Shown: piece after piece, positions 15,249 to 22,629 of the stretch
Layout of the letters: each line of letters starts with the position of its first letter
Position numbering within the stretch: position 1 is the stretch's first letter
Position numbers and translations under genes: made by a program
The notes under the pieces: model-generated
Databases searched by the model: none
What the model was told of the DNA's origin: nothing
What the model saw: the letters and a program-made list of their open reading frames with translations, nothing else
DNA from: Acidobacteriota bacterium
Lineage (GTDB): Bacteria; Acidobacteriota; UBA6911
Direction: 5' to 3'
NCBI GenBank assembly: GCA_023265215.1
Contig: JAHFUH010000011.1
Location: forward strand, 1 to 32,643
DNA: 32,643 nt

Positions 15249-15399
15249 TGCCTCCCTGCTTTTTTCGGGGTCGGCTTTGGTAGAACCTCAACCACCATTT
15301 AACGTTCTTCCTAATTGTGACTACCCAACTCGATCCAACAAATTAGGCTTGCTGAATTAAAAAGCCGACCCCGATACCGACCCCGACGCCCGACCCCGA
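15249..15399 (-). repeat. Leader repeat unit B (GACCCCGA-rich)
   Basis: Second copy of the unit at 14904-15079, 151 bp, lacking about 25 bp of the tandem GGTATC part. It begins right after the ZIP transporter stop and supplies the leader and ribosome-binding site of the four-helix-bundle remnant. Confidence 0.85.
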
Positions 15400-15406
15400 T
15401 GGGTTG

Positions 15407-16171
15407 TTACAGGAGATGGATGAGAAAATCGAGAGCGGCAATAAGAACCAGTCCCAAAGCAAAATTGATCAGCACCAGCTTCTTGCCGTGTTTGACGAGT
15501 TCTCCGAATACTGCGTGAATAGCCAGGTAGATAAAACCGCCTCCAACATGCGCCAGGACAATATCAAGCCAAAAGCCGGATATCCTGGGCGCTGCAAAAA
15601 TACCTATGGCGCCGCCCAGTAATGTCGTGGCTTCCACTGCCGCCACCAGCATCAGTGCCGAAGTGCGGCGGAAGCCGGATGCAAGCAGCAGCGCGCATAA
15701 CGTAAGCCCCTCGGGAATCTTGTGAACGCATATGGCGAGAAGAAGCGAGGCGTCGAGCCCTCCGGAAATCATCACTTCCCGACCAAAGGCGAGCGCCAGT
15801 CCATCCATGGTGCTGTGCAGGCTTAGCGCTATAACCATGGCCATCGCAATCTCGCTGAAGTGATGTGTGGCCGATTCGTCGAAATGACTCGCAGCGCATG
15901 CAGGGCAGACGTGGAAGACATAACGGCTCACCAGGGAAAAAACCACATACCCGGAAAGCAAACCCAAAGCCAGTTCCCACAAAGGGACAGCACTGAAAAC
16001 CTCGGGAATAATGGAGAAAAGCGTAACGCCAAGAAGAGTTCCGGCGGCAAGGCTGATCAAGCGGCAGAGACGCTGGTGAGAAACGGCAATCATGGAGCTG
16101 ATCGCGCCCCCCACCATGGCCAGCAAAAAAGCCAATAAAACCCTAATAGTCACAGCCCCGAGATACGGCAA
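15407..16171 (-). CDS. ZIP family metal transporter
   Basis: A 254-residue inner-membrane divalent metal (zinc, iron or manganese) importer. It starts at TTG 16171 with AGGAGGG five bases upstream. About eight hydrophobic segments are visible. The metal-site helices are clear: HSTMDGLALAFG in the fourth-helix region and CVHKIPEGLTLCALL in the fifth, the hallmark HxxxD and HKxPEG motifs. A Cys/His-rich loop (HVCPACAASHFDESATHHFSE) between them may bind metal on the cytoplasmic side. The gene is preceded by a near-consensus promoter overlapped by a perfect palindrome, suggesting metal-responsive repression. It diverges from the cyclophilin gene. Confidence 0.9.
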   Translation of the reverse strand: MPYLGAVTIRVLLAFLLAMVGGAISSMIAVSHQRLCRLISLAAGTLLGVTLFSIIPEVFSAVPLWELALGLLSGYVVFSLVSRYVFHVCPACAASHFDESATHHFSEIAMAMVIALSLHSTMDGLALAFGREVMISGGLDASLLLAICVHKIPEGLTLCALLLASGFRRTSALMLVAAVEATTLLGGAIGIFAAPRISGFWLDIVLAHVGGGFIYLAIHAVFGELVKHGKKLVLINFALGLVLIAALDFLIHLL

Positions 16172-16184
16172 ATTCCCTCCTGCG

Positions 16185-16204
16185 AATGCAAAGGAGTTTG
16201 CATT
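16185..16204 (-). promoter_or_regulatory. Operator-like palindrome over the ZIP promoter
   Basis: AATGCAAA-GGAG-TTTGCATT is a perfect 8+8 bp dyad that overlaps the -10 element and the expected start point of the ZIP promoter. A repressor bound here would block transcription. A Fur/Zur-like or DtxR-like metalloregulator is the natural guess. No regulator gene is adjacent. Confidence 0.5.
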
Positions 16205-16229
16205 GTAAATAATGTAGGCATACTGTCAA
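16202..16229 (-). promoter_or_regulatory. Sigma-70 promoter of ZIP transporter
   Basis: On the minus strand TTGACA (16229-16224), a 16-bp spacer and TACAAT (16207-16202) form a near-consensus promoter. Transcription would begin near 16195, 24 bp above the TTG start. Confidence 0.65.
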
Positions 16230-16246
16230 GTTATTTGCAACGGCTC

Positions 16247-16275
16247 TTGCATTACAAGAACGTGCAGGATAGGAT
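16247..16275 (+). promoter_or_regulatory. Possible promoter of cyclophilin gene
   Basis: TTGCAT (16247-16252), a 17-bp spacer and TAGGAT (16270-16275) match four of six bases in each box. The start would be near 16282, followed by CGGAG and the ATG at 16308. Confidence 0.35.
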
Positions 16276-16307
16276 TACTTTCCCCCTTGGAAAATACGGA
16301 GATACTG

Positions 16308-16850
16308 ATGAATCCTGCTCAATTGAACGAAAAAGCACCAGAAGAATTCAAGGCAAAATTCGAAACCACAAAAGGCGATTTTGTCGTGGATGTCACGCGA
16401 GAATGGGCACCCAACGGAGCCGACCGGCTCTATAACCTGGTGAAGAACGGGTATTACGACAACTGTCGTTTTTTCAGAGTGGTGGAGAATTTCATGGTAC
16501 AGTTCGGAATCAATGGCGATCCCGATCTGAACACTATCTGGCGCGCAGCCCGGATTCCAGACGACCAATCCACACAATCCAATTCGCGGGGATGCGTCAC
16601 ATTCGCCACTGCAGGGCCGAATACGCGCACGACACAGCTGTTTGTCAATTTCGCAGATAATTCATTCCTGGACAGCCAGGGTTTCACCCCTTTGGGCAAG
16701 GTGAGTGAAGAAGGAATGAAGGTTGTAGAATCTATTACCGCGAAATATGGCGAAAAACCCGACCAGGGACGAATGCAGAGAGAAGGAAATGCCTATCTGG
16801 AACAAGCATTCCCCGATCTCGACTACATTAAATCCGCCACAATTTTATAA
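16308..16850 (+). CDS. Cyclophilin-type peptidyl-prolyl cis-trans isomerase
   Basis: A 180-residue cytoplasmic prolyl isomerase that speeds folding at X-Pro bonds. I prefer ATG 16308, with CGGAG six bases upstream, to a TTG at 16287. The core motifs are TTKGDFVVDVTREWAPNGAD, FFRVVENFMVQFG (catalytic Arg and the QFG signature), SRGCVTFAT, RTTQLFVNFADNSFLD and FTPLGKVSEEGMKVV. There is no signal peptide. The length fits the small bacterial class. The C-terminal extension (GNAYLEQAFPDLDYIKSATI) is also common in bacterial members. The gene ends at a palindromic terminator shared with the long operon on the other strand. Confidence 0.93.
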   Translation: MNPAQLNEKAPEEFKAKFETTKGDFVVDVTREWAPNGADRLYNLVKNGYYDNCRFFRVVENFMVQFGINGDPDLNTIWRAARIPDDQSTQSNSRGCVTFATAGPNTRTTQLFVNFADNSFLDSQGFTPLGKVSEEGMKVVESITAKYGEKPDQGRMQREGNAYLEQAFPDLDYIKSATIL

Positions 16851-16912
16851 AAACACCACGGATTTCAGGGAAAAACATTCTGCGATAATCCGTGAAATCC
16901 GTGGCGTTTTAT
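16850..16912. terminator. Bidirectional palindromic terminator
   Basis: AAAACACCACGGATTTCA (16850-16867) pairs with TGAAATCCGTGGCGTTTT (16893-16910) at 17 of 18 positions. Flanking A and T runs make it work in both directions, ending the cyclophilin gene and the nine-gene minus-strand operon. The metV stop codon lies within the right arm. Same repeat family as 6704-6779. Confidence 0.7.
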
Positions 16913-17580
16913 TTCACTTGGTGTTCTTTGCGTACAACCTTGCGGGCGCCGCAGTACCAGGCATGACTCCAGTCTTTCGGTGGAATTATTTCTTCAAGCC
17001 TGTCCAGTTGCCCGATGCTTTTTAGCCGGGAATATATCAACTGCCAGGCACAGGGCCTGTCCGAATCCACTTCGCATCGGCTTTCGAGTGAACCGCCGCA
17101 GGGCCCGTTCAATAGCCGTTTGGCGCATCGTGTCACGGGGCAAATTCCTCCGAACTGCGCCAGCATACAGTCGCCGCAACCCAGGCACTTCTCCGTCCAG
17201 ATCGCCTGCTCTTCCAGCACGCCCAGGAATTGGGTGTTGAGCCCGGCGTAAACCGGAATGGCGGGAAACCGTTCCGCAATCGCCTGAACGCCGGCTCCGC
17301 ACCCGAAAGAAACAATCGCCTCAACTTCGGCCGCAGGGCCCGCCAGGTCTTTGATGAATTCATTTTCACACTGGCGCTCAATCGTAACCTGCCGGATTTC
17401 TATAGGGCTGCGGTCGAGTTTGCGTGCCATCCGCATTGCATAGGAAGCGATCCCGACTTCGCGTTCTCCTCCTGCGAGGCACACAGTGACGCAAGTTCCG
17501 CATCCCACAAAAAGAACCTTCTTGTGATCTGCGATTATTTTTTTCAATTCTGTAATTGACTTGGGTGAGGCAACAATCAT
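16909..17580 (-). CDS. metV: MetV-like methylene-THF reductase C-terminal domain protein
   Basis: A 223-residue iron-sulfur protein of the MTHFR_C family (MetV). In acetogens MetV binds MetF and passes electrons to its flavin. Visible features are an N-terminal VLFVGCGTCVTVCLAGGERE, the middle VEAIVSFGCGAGVQAIAERF, and the cluster-rich CLGCGDCMLAQFGGICPVTR with CAKRLLNGPCGGS, which hold 4Fe-4S and possibly zinc sites. The ATG at 17580 overlaps the stop of the preceding MvhD gene (ATGA), so translation is coupled. It is the last gene of the operon, far from metF (the third gene), which suggests both ends of the operon serve one complex. Confidence 0.88.
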   Translation of the reverse strand: MIVASPKSITELKKIIADHKKVLFVGCGTCVTVCLAGGEREVGIASYAMRMARKLDRSPIEIRQVTIERQCENEFIKDLAGPAAEVEAIVSFGCGAGVQAIAERFPAIPVYAGLNTQFLGVLEEQAIWTEKCLGCGDCMLAQFGGICPVTRCAKRLLNGPCGGSLESRCEVDSDRPCAWQLIYSRLKSIGQLDRLEEIIPPKDWSHAWYCGARKVVRKEHQVK

Positions 17581-18038
17581 GATTCTCCTGCACTTTCTTT
17601 ATTTTCAGACGGCTTGAGAGGACTTGGTCCCAGAGCCGTCACTGTCGACACAATTTCCTGCACATGCTGGACAAATTCCGGCGCCATAGCATCCGAGACG
17701 TTCACCATTTTGAGCCGCTCGCTTCCAAGCCCGATCTCATCAAGAATGAGACAGACGCGCTCGGTTCTTTTTCGCGCCCTCAAGTTGCCTTCCATGAAGT
17801 GGCAGCCCCCTTCGAGGCACCCGACCACCAGAACACCATCGACACCTCTTTCAAAGGCATCCAAAATGTATTCCATTTCAATCTTGCCGGTGCAGGGCAT
17901 ATGGACGATCCGCAAGCCGGCGGAGTATTGCATGCGCTGGATGCCCGCAAGATCCGCCGCCGCAAATCCGCAATAGTTGCAACAAAAGGCGATAATTTCA
18001 GGGGTCCAGGCTGTCTGCTCTTTCTCCAGCTGCATCAT
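17577..18038 (-). CDS. mvhD: MvhD/FlpD-type hydrogenase iron-sulfur subunit 1
   Basis: A 153-residue electron-transfer protein. GGAGGAGGGT precedes ATG 18038, which overlaps the HdrA fusion stop (TGA at 18037-18035). MvhD carries a 2Fe-2S cluster and links a dehydrogenase module to HdrA. The conserved cysteines are seen in FCCNYCGFAAADLAG, HMPCTGKIEMEYILDAF and VVGCLEGGCHFMEGN, followed by the RxxxRxxxIxxEIGLGSERL helix (RTERVCLILDEIGLGSERL). There is no hydrogenase or formate dehydrogenase in the window, so here it probably connects HdrA directly to the MetV/MetF reductase encoded next to it. A second, more divergent paralogue is at the other end of the operon. Confidence 0.9.
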   Translation of the reverse strand: MMQLEKEQTAWTPEIIAFCCNYCGFAAADLAGIQRMQYSAGLRIVHMPCTGKIEMEYILDAFERGVDGVLVVGCLEGGCHFMEGNLRARKRTERVCLILDEIGLGSERLKMVNVSDAMAPEFVQHVQEIVSTVTALGPSPLKPSENKESAGES

Positions 18039-21000
18039 ACCAACCCTCCTCCAACGAGCAGCTCGTCCAGCATTGCGGTCACGATGCGGCTGTCCTGATG
18101 CTGCAGCATAATAGTTCTGGCAGGGCAAACCGCAACGCAGCTTCCGCATCCCATGCACTTTGCACCCTGGATTTCGGACTTTCGGACATCGTTGATAACG
18201 GGAGCTCCATAAGGGCAAACCTTGACGCAGGTAGCGCAGGCGACGCAATTAACCGGATTGACATGAGCCACCTGCCCGGCGATCTCCAGCTCAGCCTTCG
18301 ACAGAATTCTGGCTGCCCGGCCTGCCGCAGCCTGAGCCTGCGCAATCGTCTCATCGATGAATCGCGGCGAGTGAGCCAAGCCGCACAGGAATTCTCCTTC
18401 ATTGCTCAGATCCACCGGCCGAAGCTTGGAATGAGCTTCCTGGAAAAAGCCATCCGCATTCAAAGCGCTCCGTAGCGTGCCGGATATGGCAGGATTGTCC
18501 CGGCCAGGCGCGATTCCGGTTGAAAGCACAAGCAGGTCCGGCCGCAAAACCAGATCCCGGCCTGTGGCCGCATCGTGAACCGTCACCTTGATTTGTCCGC
18601 CTTCTTCAACGACCTCGGGGTCCTGACCGTCCGGGCGGCGAATGAACTGCACGCCCTGCTCGCGAGCCTTCTGATAAAAAGCATCCCGGAATCCCGGGGT
18701 TCGAATGTCGCGGTACAAAATAACAACGTTGGAACGCGGCTTGCGCTTTTTAATCTCCAGTGCATTTTTGATCGCTTCAGAACAGCAAACCCGGCTGCAA
18801 TATGGATGCTTTTCGTCCCGGCTCTCAACGCACTGAATCATAACAACTGAAGGATTCGGCTTATCCTCCAACTGCGCGATCGGGTTCCCTGCAAGCGCCG
18901 ACTCCAGTTTGGCCTGAGTGATGACGCGAGGGTTTTTGCCGTTGAAATATTTTTGAGTCGATTGCTCTTGTCCCCCGGTTGCAACAATGACGGAGCCATG
19001 CTCGATGGTCTGCTCCAGGCCCGCAATACTCAACACGCTTTTAAAATTGCCCACCTGCCCGGCAATTGCGGCCAATCTCGCATTCAAATGCACGGTAATC
19101 GAAGGCATTGATAGAGTCTTGGATGTCAAATCACGAATCCGCAACTGAACATCATCCCCCTCGAGAGTGCTGCAAAGTTTAGCCGCCTGCCCGCCGAGAC
19201 TCGATTCCTTTTCAACCAGATGCACCTTATAGCCCTGGCCGGCAATGTTTAAAGCCGCGGTCATCCCTGCAATCCCGCCGCCCAGGATCAACGCCGATGC
19301 CGTCACCGGAACTTCCCCGTTCCTCAATGACTTCAGATGGCGAGCCCGCGCGACCGCCATCGACACAAGATCGATCGCTTTTTCTGTTGCAGCGGCCGGA
19401 TCATCCCTGTGCACCCAGGAACACTGATCCCGTATATTCGTCATTGCCAGAAGGTACTGATTCAATCCGCTTTCACGCAGCGTTTCCTGGAAGAGGACCT
19501 CGTGCGTTCTCGACCAGCAGGATGCAATGACGAGCCGATTGAGCCGGTGCTTCCTGATCATTTCCTTGATGTGCTGCTGGTTGGCTTCCGAGCAGGTGTA
19601 GATGCTCGCCTCGGCGTGGCGCACGCCGGGCATTGCCGCCGCTCTTCTGGCAAGCCGCTCTACATCCACAACCGACGAGATATTATGACCGCAATGGCAG
19701 ACGAAGACGCCAATCCGGGGAGCCTCGTCCGCAACATCCCGCTCCCAGGGATATTCATGCCGCTGGATCATGGTGCCGCGAACGGATGTCAGCTGCTCCA
19801 TTGCCGCCGCTGCAGCAGCCGAAGCCTGAACTACCGATTCGGAAATGTCTTTGGGCTCCTGGAAAGCGCCTGCCACGTAGATTCCCGGCCGCGACGCAGC
19901 AAGCGGCGAAAGCCTTCCAGTTCGCGCAAAGCCAAATTCGTTTAAGTCCAGCCCCAGGCGGCCTGCCATTTCCCTGGCTTCGGAAGGAACCTGAATTCCT
20001 GAACTGAGAACCACCAGATCAAATTCCTGTTGCTGCTCGGCGCCCGACTGGCTGATGTAGCACACGCGCGGATTTTTGGTAGCCGGCATTTCCTCAATGC
20101 GGGAGGGAATCGCACGCACGAACCTGATGCCAAACTCCCTCTGAGCCCGGACGATATACTTGTCGAATTCCTTGCCTGATGCGCACACATCGGAGCAGAA
20201 GATCGATACCTCGGGTCTGTCCTTGGCATGCTCCAACGCAGCCATCGCTTCTTTGGCGGCGCTCATGCAGCAGATTGCGGAGCAGTAACCATTCCCGCGT
20301 TCGGAATTCCGGCTTCCGACGCACTGGATAAATGCAATTTTTTTTGCAGGGCCTCTGTCGGATGGCCTATGCACTTTTCCACCCGTCAGCCCTCCAGCCG
20401 AAAGCATCTGCTCAAACTGGACATTCGAAAGCACGTTGGCCCACCGGCCGTGGCCATACTCTTCCCAATGAGCGGCAGGAAATTCTTCAATTCCAGGCGA
20501 GAGGATGATGCTGCCCACATCCAGGTCAAATTCGGAAATCTGCTGGTCCTGAAGCACCGCACCGGCGGTGCAAGCCTGGACACACTGCATGCACTCGCTG
20601 CAAAGGCCGCACGACAGGCAGCGCCTGGCTTCTTTCTCTGCCTGCTCTTTGATATAGCCCGCCTCGATTTCAGAAAAACTCCCCACTCGATCGCCGGTAC
20701 TCATCCGGGAAACAGGAACTCTCTCCTGCTTTGGCGCTTCCGGAGCGGGATTTTTTGCAAAACCGGAGTTCGCTGAATTCGGGGAAGATCCGGCGGAGGC
20801 GTGCGCAACCGATGCGGTGTTGCGAATATAGGCCGCACCACGAATGAAAGCGTCAATCGACTCGGCAGCCTTGTGGCCTTGAGCAATCGAATCCACAACG
20901 GAGGATGGGCCCAGAACCGCGTCACCGCCTGCGAAAACTCCGGAGACGTTTGTAGCTTGAGAAGCATCCGCGCGGATCCTACCGCCGGGCCGCAACTCCA

Positions 21001-22531
21001 GTCCAAGACCGGAAGAATTGAGTCCCTGGCTCAAAGCAACAATGACTGTGTCTGCCGGGAGCGAAGTTATGGCGGAATCGTCATACAGCGGGTCAAACTT
21101 CTTGTATTCGTCAAAGACGCTGGTGCACGCCCGGAAAACCGCAGAAGAAACTTTTCCTTCCGCAGCCTCGAACCTCGTGAGCCCCAGCCTGTGATAAAAA
21201 GCCACTCCTTCCTCGAGAGCCTCGGCCACGTGCCATGCGCGGGCAGGCATTTCCTCGCGGTTCTCGATGCACGCGACACTCACCGATTTCACTCCCGGCA
21301 GGCGCAATGCGCTTCGCGCAGCATCCATGGCCATATCGCTGCCGCCGATCACCAGCACCTCCGGCCCTATTTTCGGAGAGCATTTCGTGTTTACTTCATA
21401 AAGGAATTTCTGTCCTTCCCAAATGCCCGGAGCGTCCTCACCGGGGATACTCATTTTTCGATTGCCCCAAGCGCCGGACGCAACGAATACAGCGCTGAAT
21501 TCATTCTGTGCAGTTCCGGCCGGCTGCGCTTTTGATTTGAGCAGATCTTTAGGCTTGTTGATTACAACGCCGGCCCGGACCTGCACGCCCAAGTTAAGGA
21601 TCTGACGGATATCTTTATCGAGAACTTCTTTGGGGAGACGATAATCGGGAATCCCGTAGCGGAGCATTCCGCCCAGGAGCGGCTGAGACTCGAAAATAGT
21701 AACGCCATAGCCGGCCAGAGCCAGATCGGCGGCGGCTGTCAAACCGGCCGGCCCGCTCCCAATCACAGCGACTCGCACACTCAGCGAAGGGCCCGCCGGA
21801 TTCCAGGCAGGGTATTGATCGGGGTTGGCATCGATGTAATCTGTGACAAACCTTTCGATAGCGCGGGCCGAAACAGCTTCATCAACCTCCCTGCGGTTGC
21901 AGTTGTCTTCACAAGGACGATTACAGATCCGGCCGCAGACGGCCGGAAGCGGGCAGCGCCGGCGGATGAGATCGTACGCTTCCTTGAATTTGCCCGCGGC
22001 AGTCAAGGCTATGTAGCCTTGAACATTCACCTCCGCGGGGCAGGATCCTTTGCAGGGCGCGGGTCCTGGAGATTTTGAAACACCGAAGACATTGGGAATA
22101 GCTTGCGGGTACGGGCGAAAAATCGCCTTGTGCTTGCTCAACCCGCGATCGAACTCGTTTGGCAATTCAACCGGGCACACAGCGGTGCAGTCGCCGCAGG
22201 CATCGCACTTCTTCAAATCCACATAGCGCGGATTCTGGCGGATTTTTACCTTGAAGCTCCCGGGCTGACCGGAAACGCTTTGGATGTCGGCCAGCGTAAT
22301 TATTTCAATGTTCCTATTTCTTGCGACTTCAACCAGCCTCGGCGAGAGGATGCACATGGCGCAGTCGCCGGTGGGAAAAGTCTTATCCAACTGCGACATC
22401 CGTCCGCCGATGGCCGGCGCCGAATCCAGCAGATAGACCTTGAATCCGCTGTCGGCCAGGTCCAGCGCCGCCTGAATTCCAGTGATTCCAGCGCCGCAAA
22501 CCAGCGCCGCTCCAATCGTTTCGTCACTCAT
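18035..22531 (-). CDS. HdrA-NfnB-HdrA fusion flavoprotein
   Basis: A 1498-residue iron-sulfur flavoprotein, more than twice the length of a usual HdrA. Domain order: HdrA-type FAD half (GAGITGIQAALDLADSGF; Cys57/60 in GDCAMCILSPRL); ferredoxin site C109-x2-C112-x2-C115-x3-C119; inserted NfnB/GltD-like module (about 155-640) with Cys160 and Cys164, CGRICNRPCEDNC, FAD loop VIGSGPAGL (256-264), NAD(P) loop VLVIGGSDMAMDAA and AGGDAVLGPSSVV; the rest of HdrA 1 with CLSCGLCSECMQC and IQCVGSRN; then a complete second HdrA (from about 970) starting VCHCGHN, with GGGIAGMTAALNIAG and two C-terminal 4Fe-4S motifs (CVACATCVKVC, CMGCGSCVAVC). HdrA is the flavin-bifurcating subunit of heterodisulfide reductase complexes and NfnB/GltD modules use NAD(P)H. 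Two HdrA halves match two MvhD genes in the operon. HdrB and HdrC are absent. Confidence 0.92.
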   Translation of the reverse strand: MSDETIGAALVCGAGITGIQAALDLADSGFKVYLLDSAPAIGGRMSQLDKTFPTGDCAMCILSPRLVEVARNRNIEIITLADIQSVSGQPGSFKVKIRQNPRYVDLKKCDACGDCTAVCPVELPNEFDRGLSKHKAIFRPYPQAIPNVFGVSKSPGPAPCKGSCPAEVNVQGYIALTAAGKFKEAYDLIRRRCPLPAVCGRICNRPCEDNCNRREVDEAVSARAIERFVTDYIDANPDQYPAWNPAGPSLSVRVAVIGSGPAGLTAAADLALAGYGVTIFESQPLLGGMLRYGIPDYRLPKEVLDKDIRQILNLGVQVRAGVVINKPKDLLKSKAQPAGTAQNEFSAVFVASGAWGNRKMSIPGEDAPGIWEGQKFLYEVNTKCSPKIGPEVLVIGGSDMAMDAARSALRLPGVKSVSVACIENREEMPARAWHVAEALEEGVAFYHRLGLTRFEAAEGKVSSAVFRACTSVFDEYKKFDPLYDDSAITSLPADTVIVALSQGLNSSGLGLELRPGGRIRADASQATNVSGVFAGGDAVLGPSSVVDSIAQGHKAAESIDAFIRGAAYIRNTASVAHASAGSSPNSANSGFAKNPAPEAPKQERVPVSRMSTGDRVGSFSEIEAGYIKEQAEKEARRCLSCGLCSECMQCVQACTAGAVLQDQQISEFDLDVGSIILSPGIEEFPAAHWEEYGHGRWANVLSNVQFEQMLSAGGLTGGKVHRPSDRGPAKKIAFIQCVGSRNSERGNGYCSAICCMSAAKEAMAALEHAKDRPEVSIFCSDVCASGKEFDKYIVRAQREFGIRFVRAIPSRIEEMPATKNPRVCYISQSGAEQQQEFDLVVLSSGIQVPSEAREMAGRLGLDLNEFGFARTGRLSPLAASRPGIYVAGAFQEPKDISESVVQASAAAAAAMEQLTSVRGTMIQRHEYPWERDVADEAPRIGVFVCHCGHNISSVVDVERLARRAAAMPGVRHAEASIYTCSEANQQHIKEMIRKHRLNRLVIASCWSRTHEVLFQETLRESGLNQYLLAMTNIRDQCSWVHRDDPAAATEKAIDLVSMAVARARHLKSLRNGEVPVTASALILGGGIAGMTAALNIAGQGYKVHLVEKESSLGGQAAKLCSTLEGDDVQLRIRDLTSKTLSMPSITVHLNARLAAIAGQVGNFKSVLSIAGLEQTIEHGSVIVATGGQEQSTQKYFNGKNPRVITQAKLESALAGNPIAQLEDKPNPSVVMIQCVESRDEKHPYCSRVCCSEAIKNALEIKKRKPRSNVVILYRDIRTPGFRDAFYQKAREQGVQFIRRPDGQDPEVVEEGGQIKVTVHDAATGRDLVLRPDLLVLSTGIAPGRDNPAISGTLRSALNADGFFQEAHSKLRPVDLSNEGEFLCGLAHSPRFIDETIAQAQAAAGRAARILSKAELEIAGQVAHVNPVNCVACATCVKVCPYGAPVINDVRKSEIQGAKCMGCGSCVAVCPARTIMLQHQDSRIVTAMLDELLVGGGLV

Positions 22532-22629
22532 TTAAATTTTCCTGGACCGCCTTGGCGGCCCCTTGTGTTTGTACATATTTCCATTGGACGCTTCGCACCG
22601 GATCAAAAGCGCGGAAGGCGCGAGCTATC

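Noticed and set aside
14904..15399. CRISPR-like appearance of repeated GC-rich units
   Set aside because: Only two long copies exist, with internal tandem repeats and no regular spacers; no cas gene is present.
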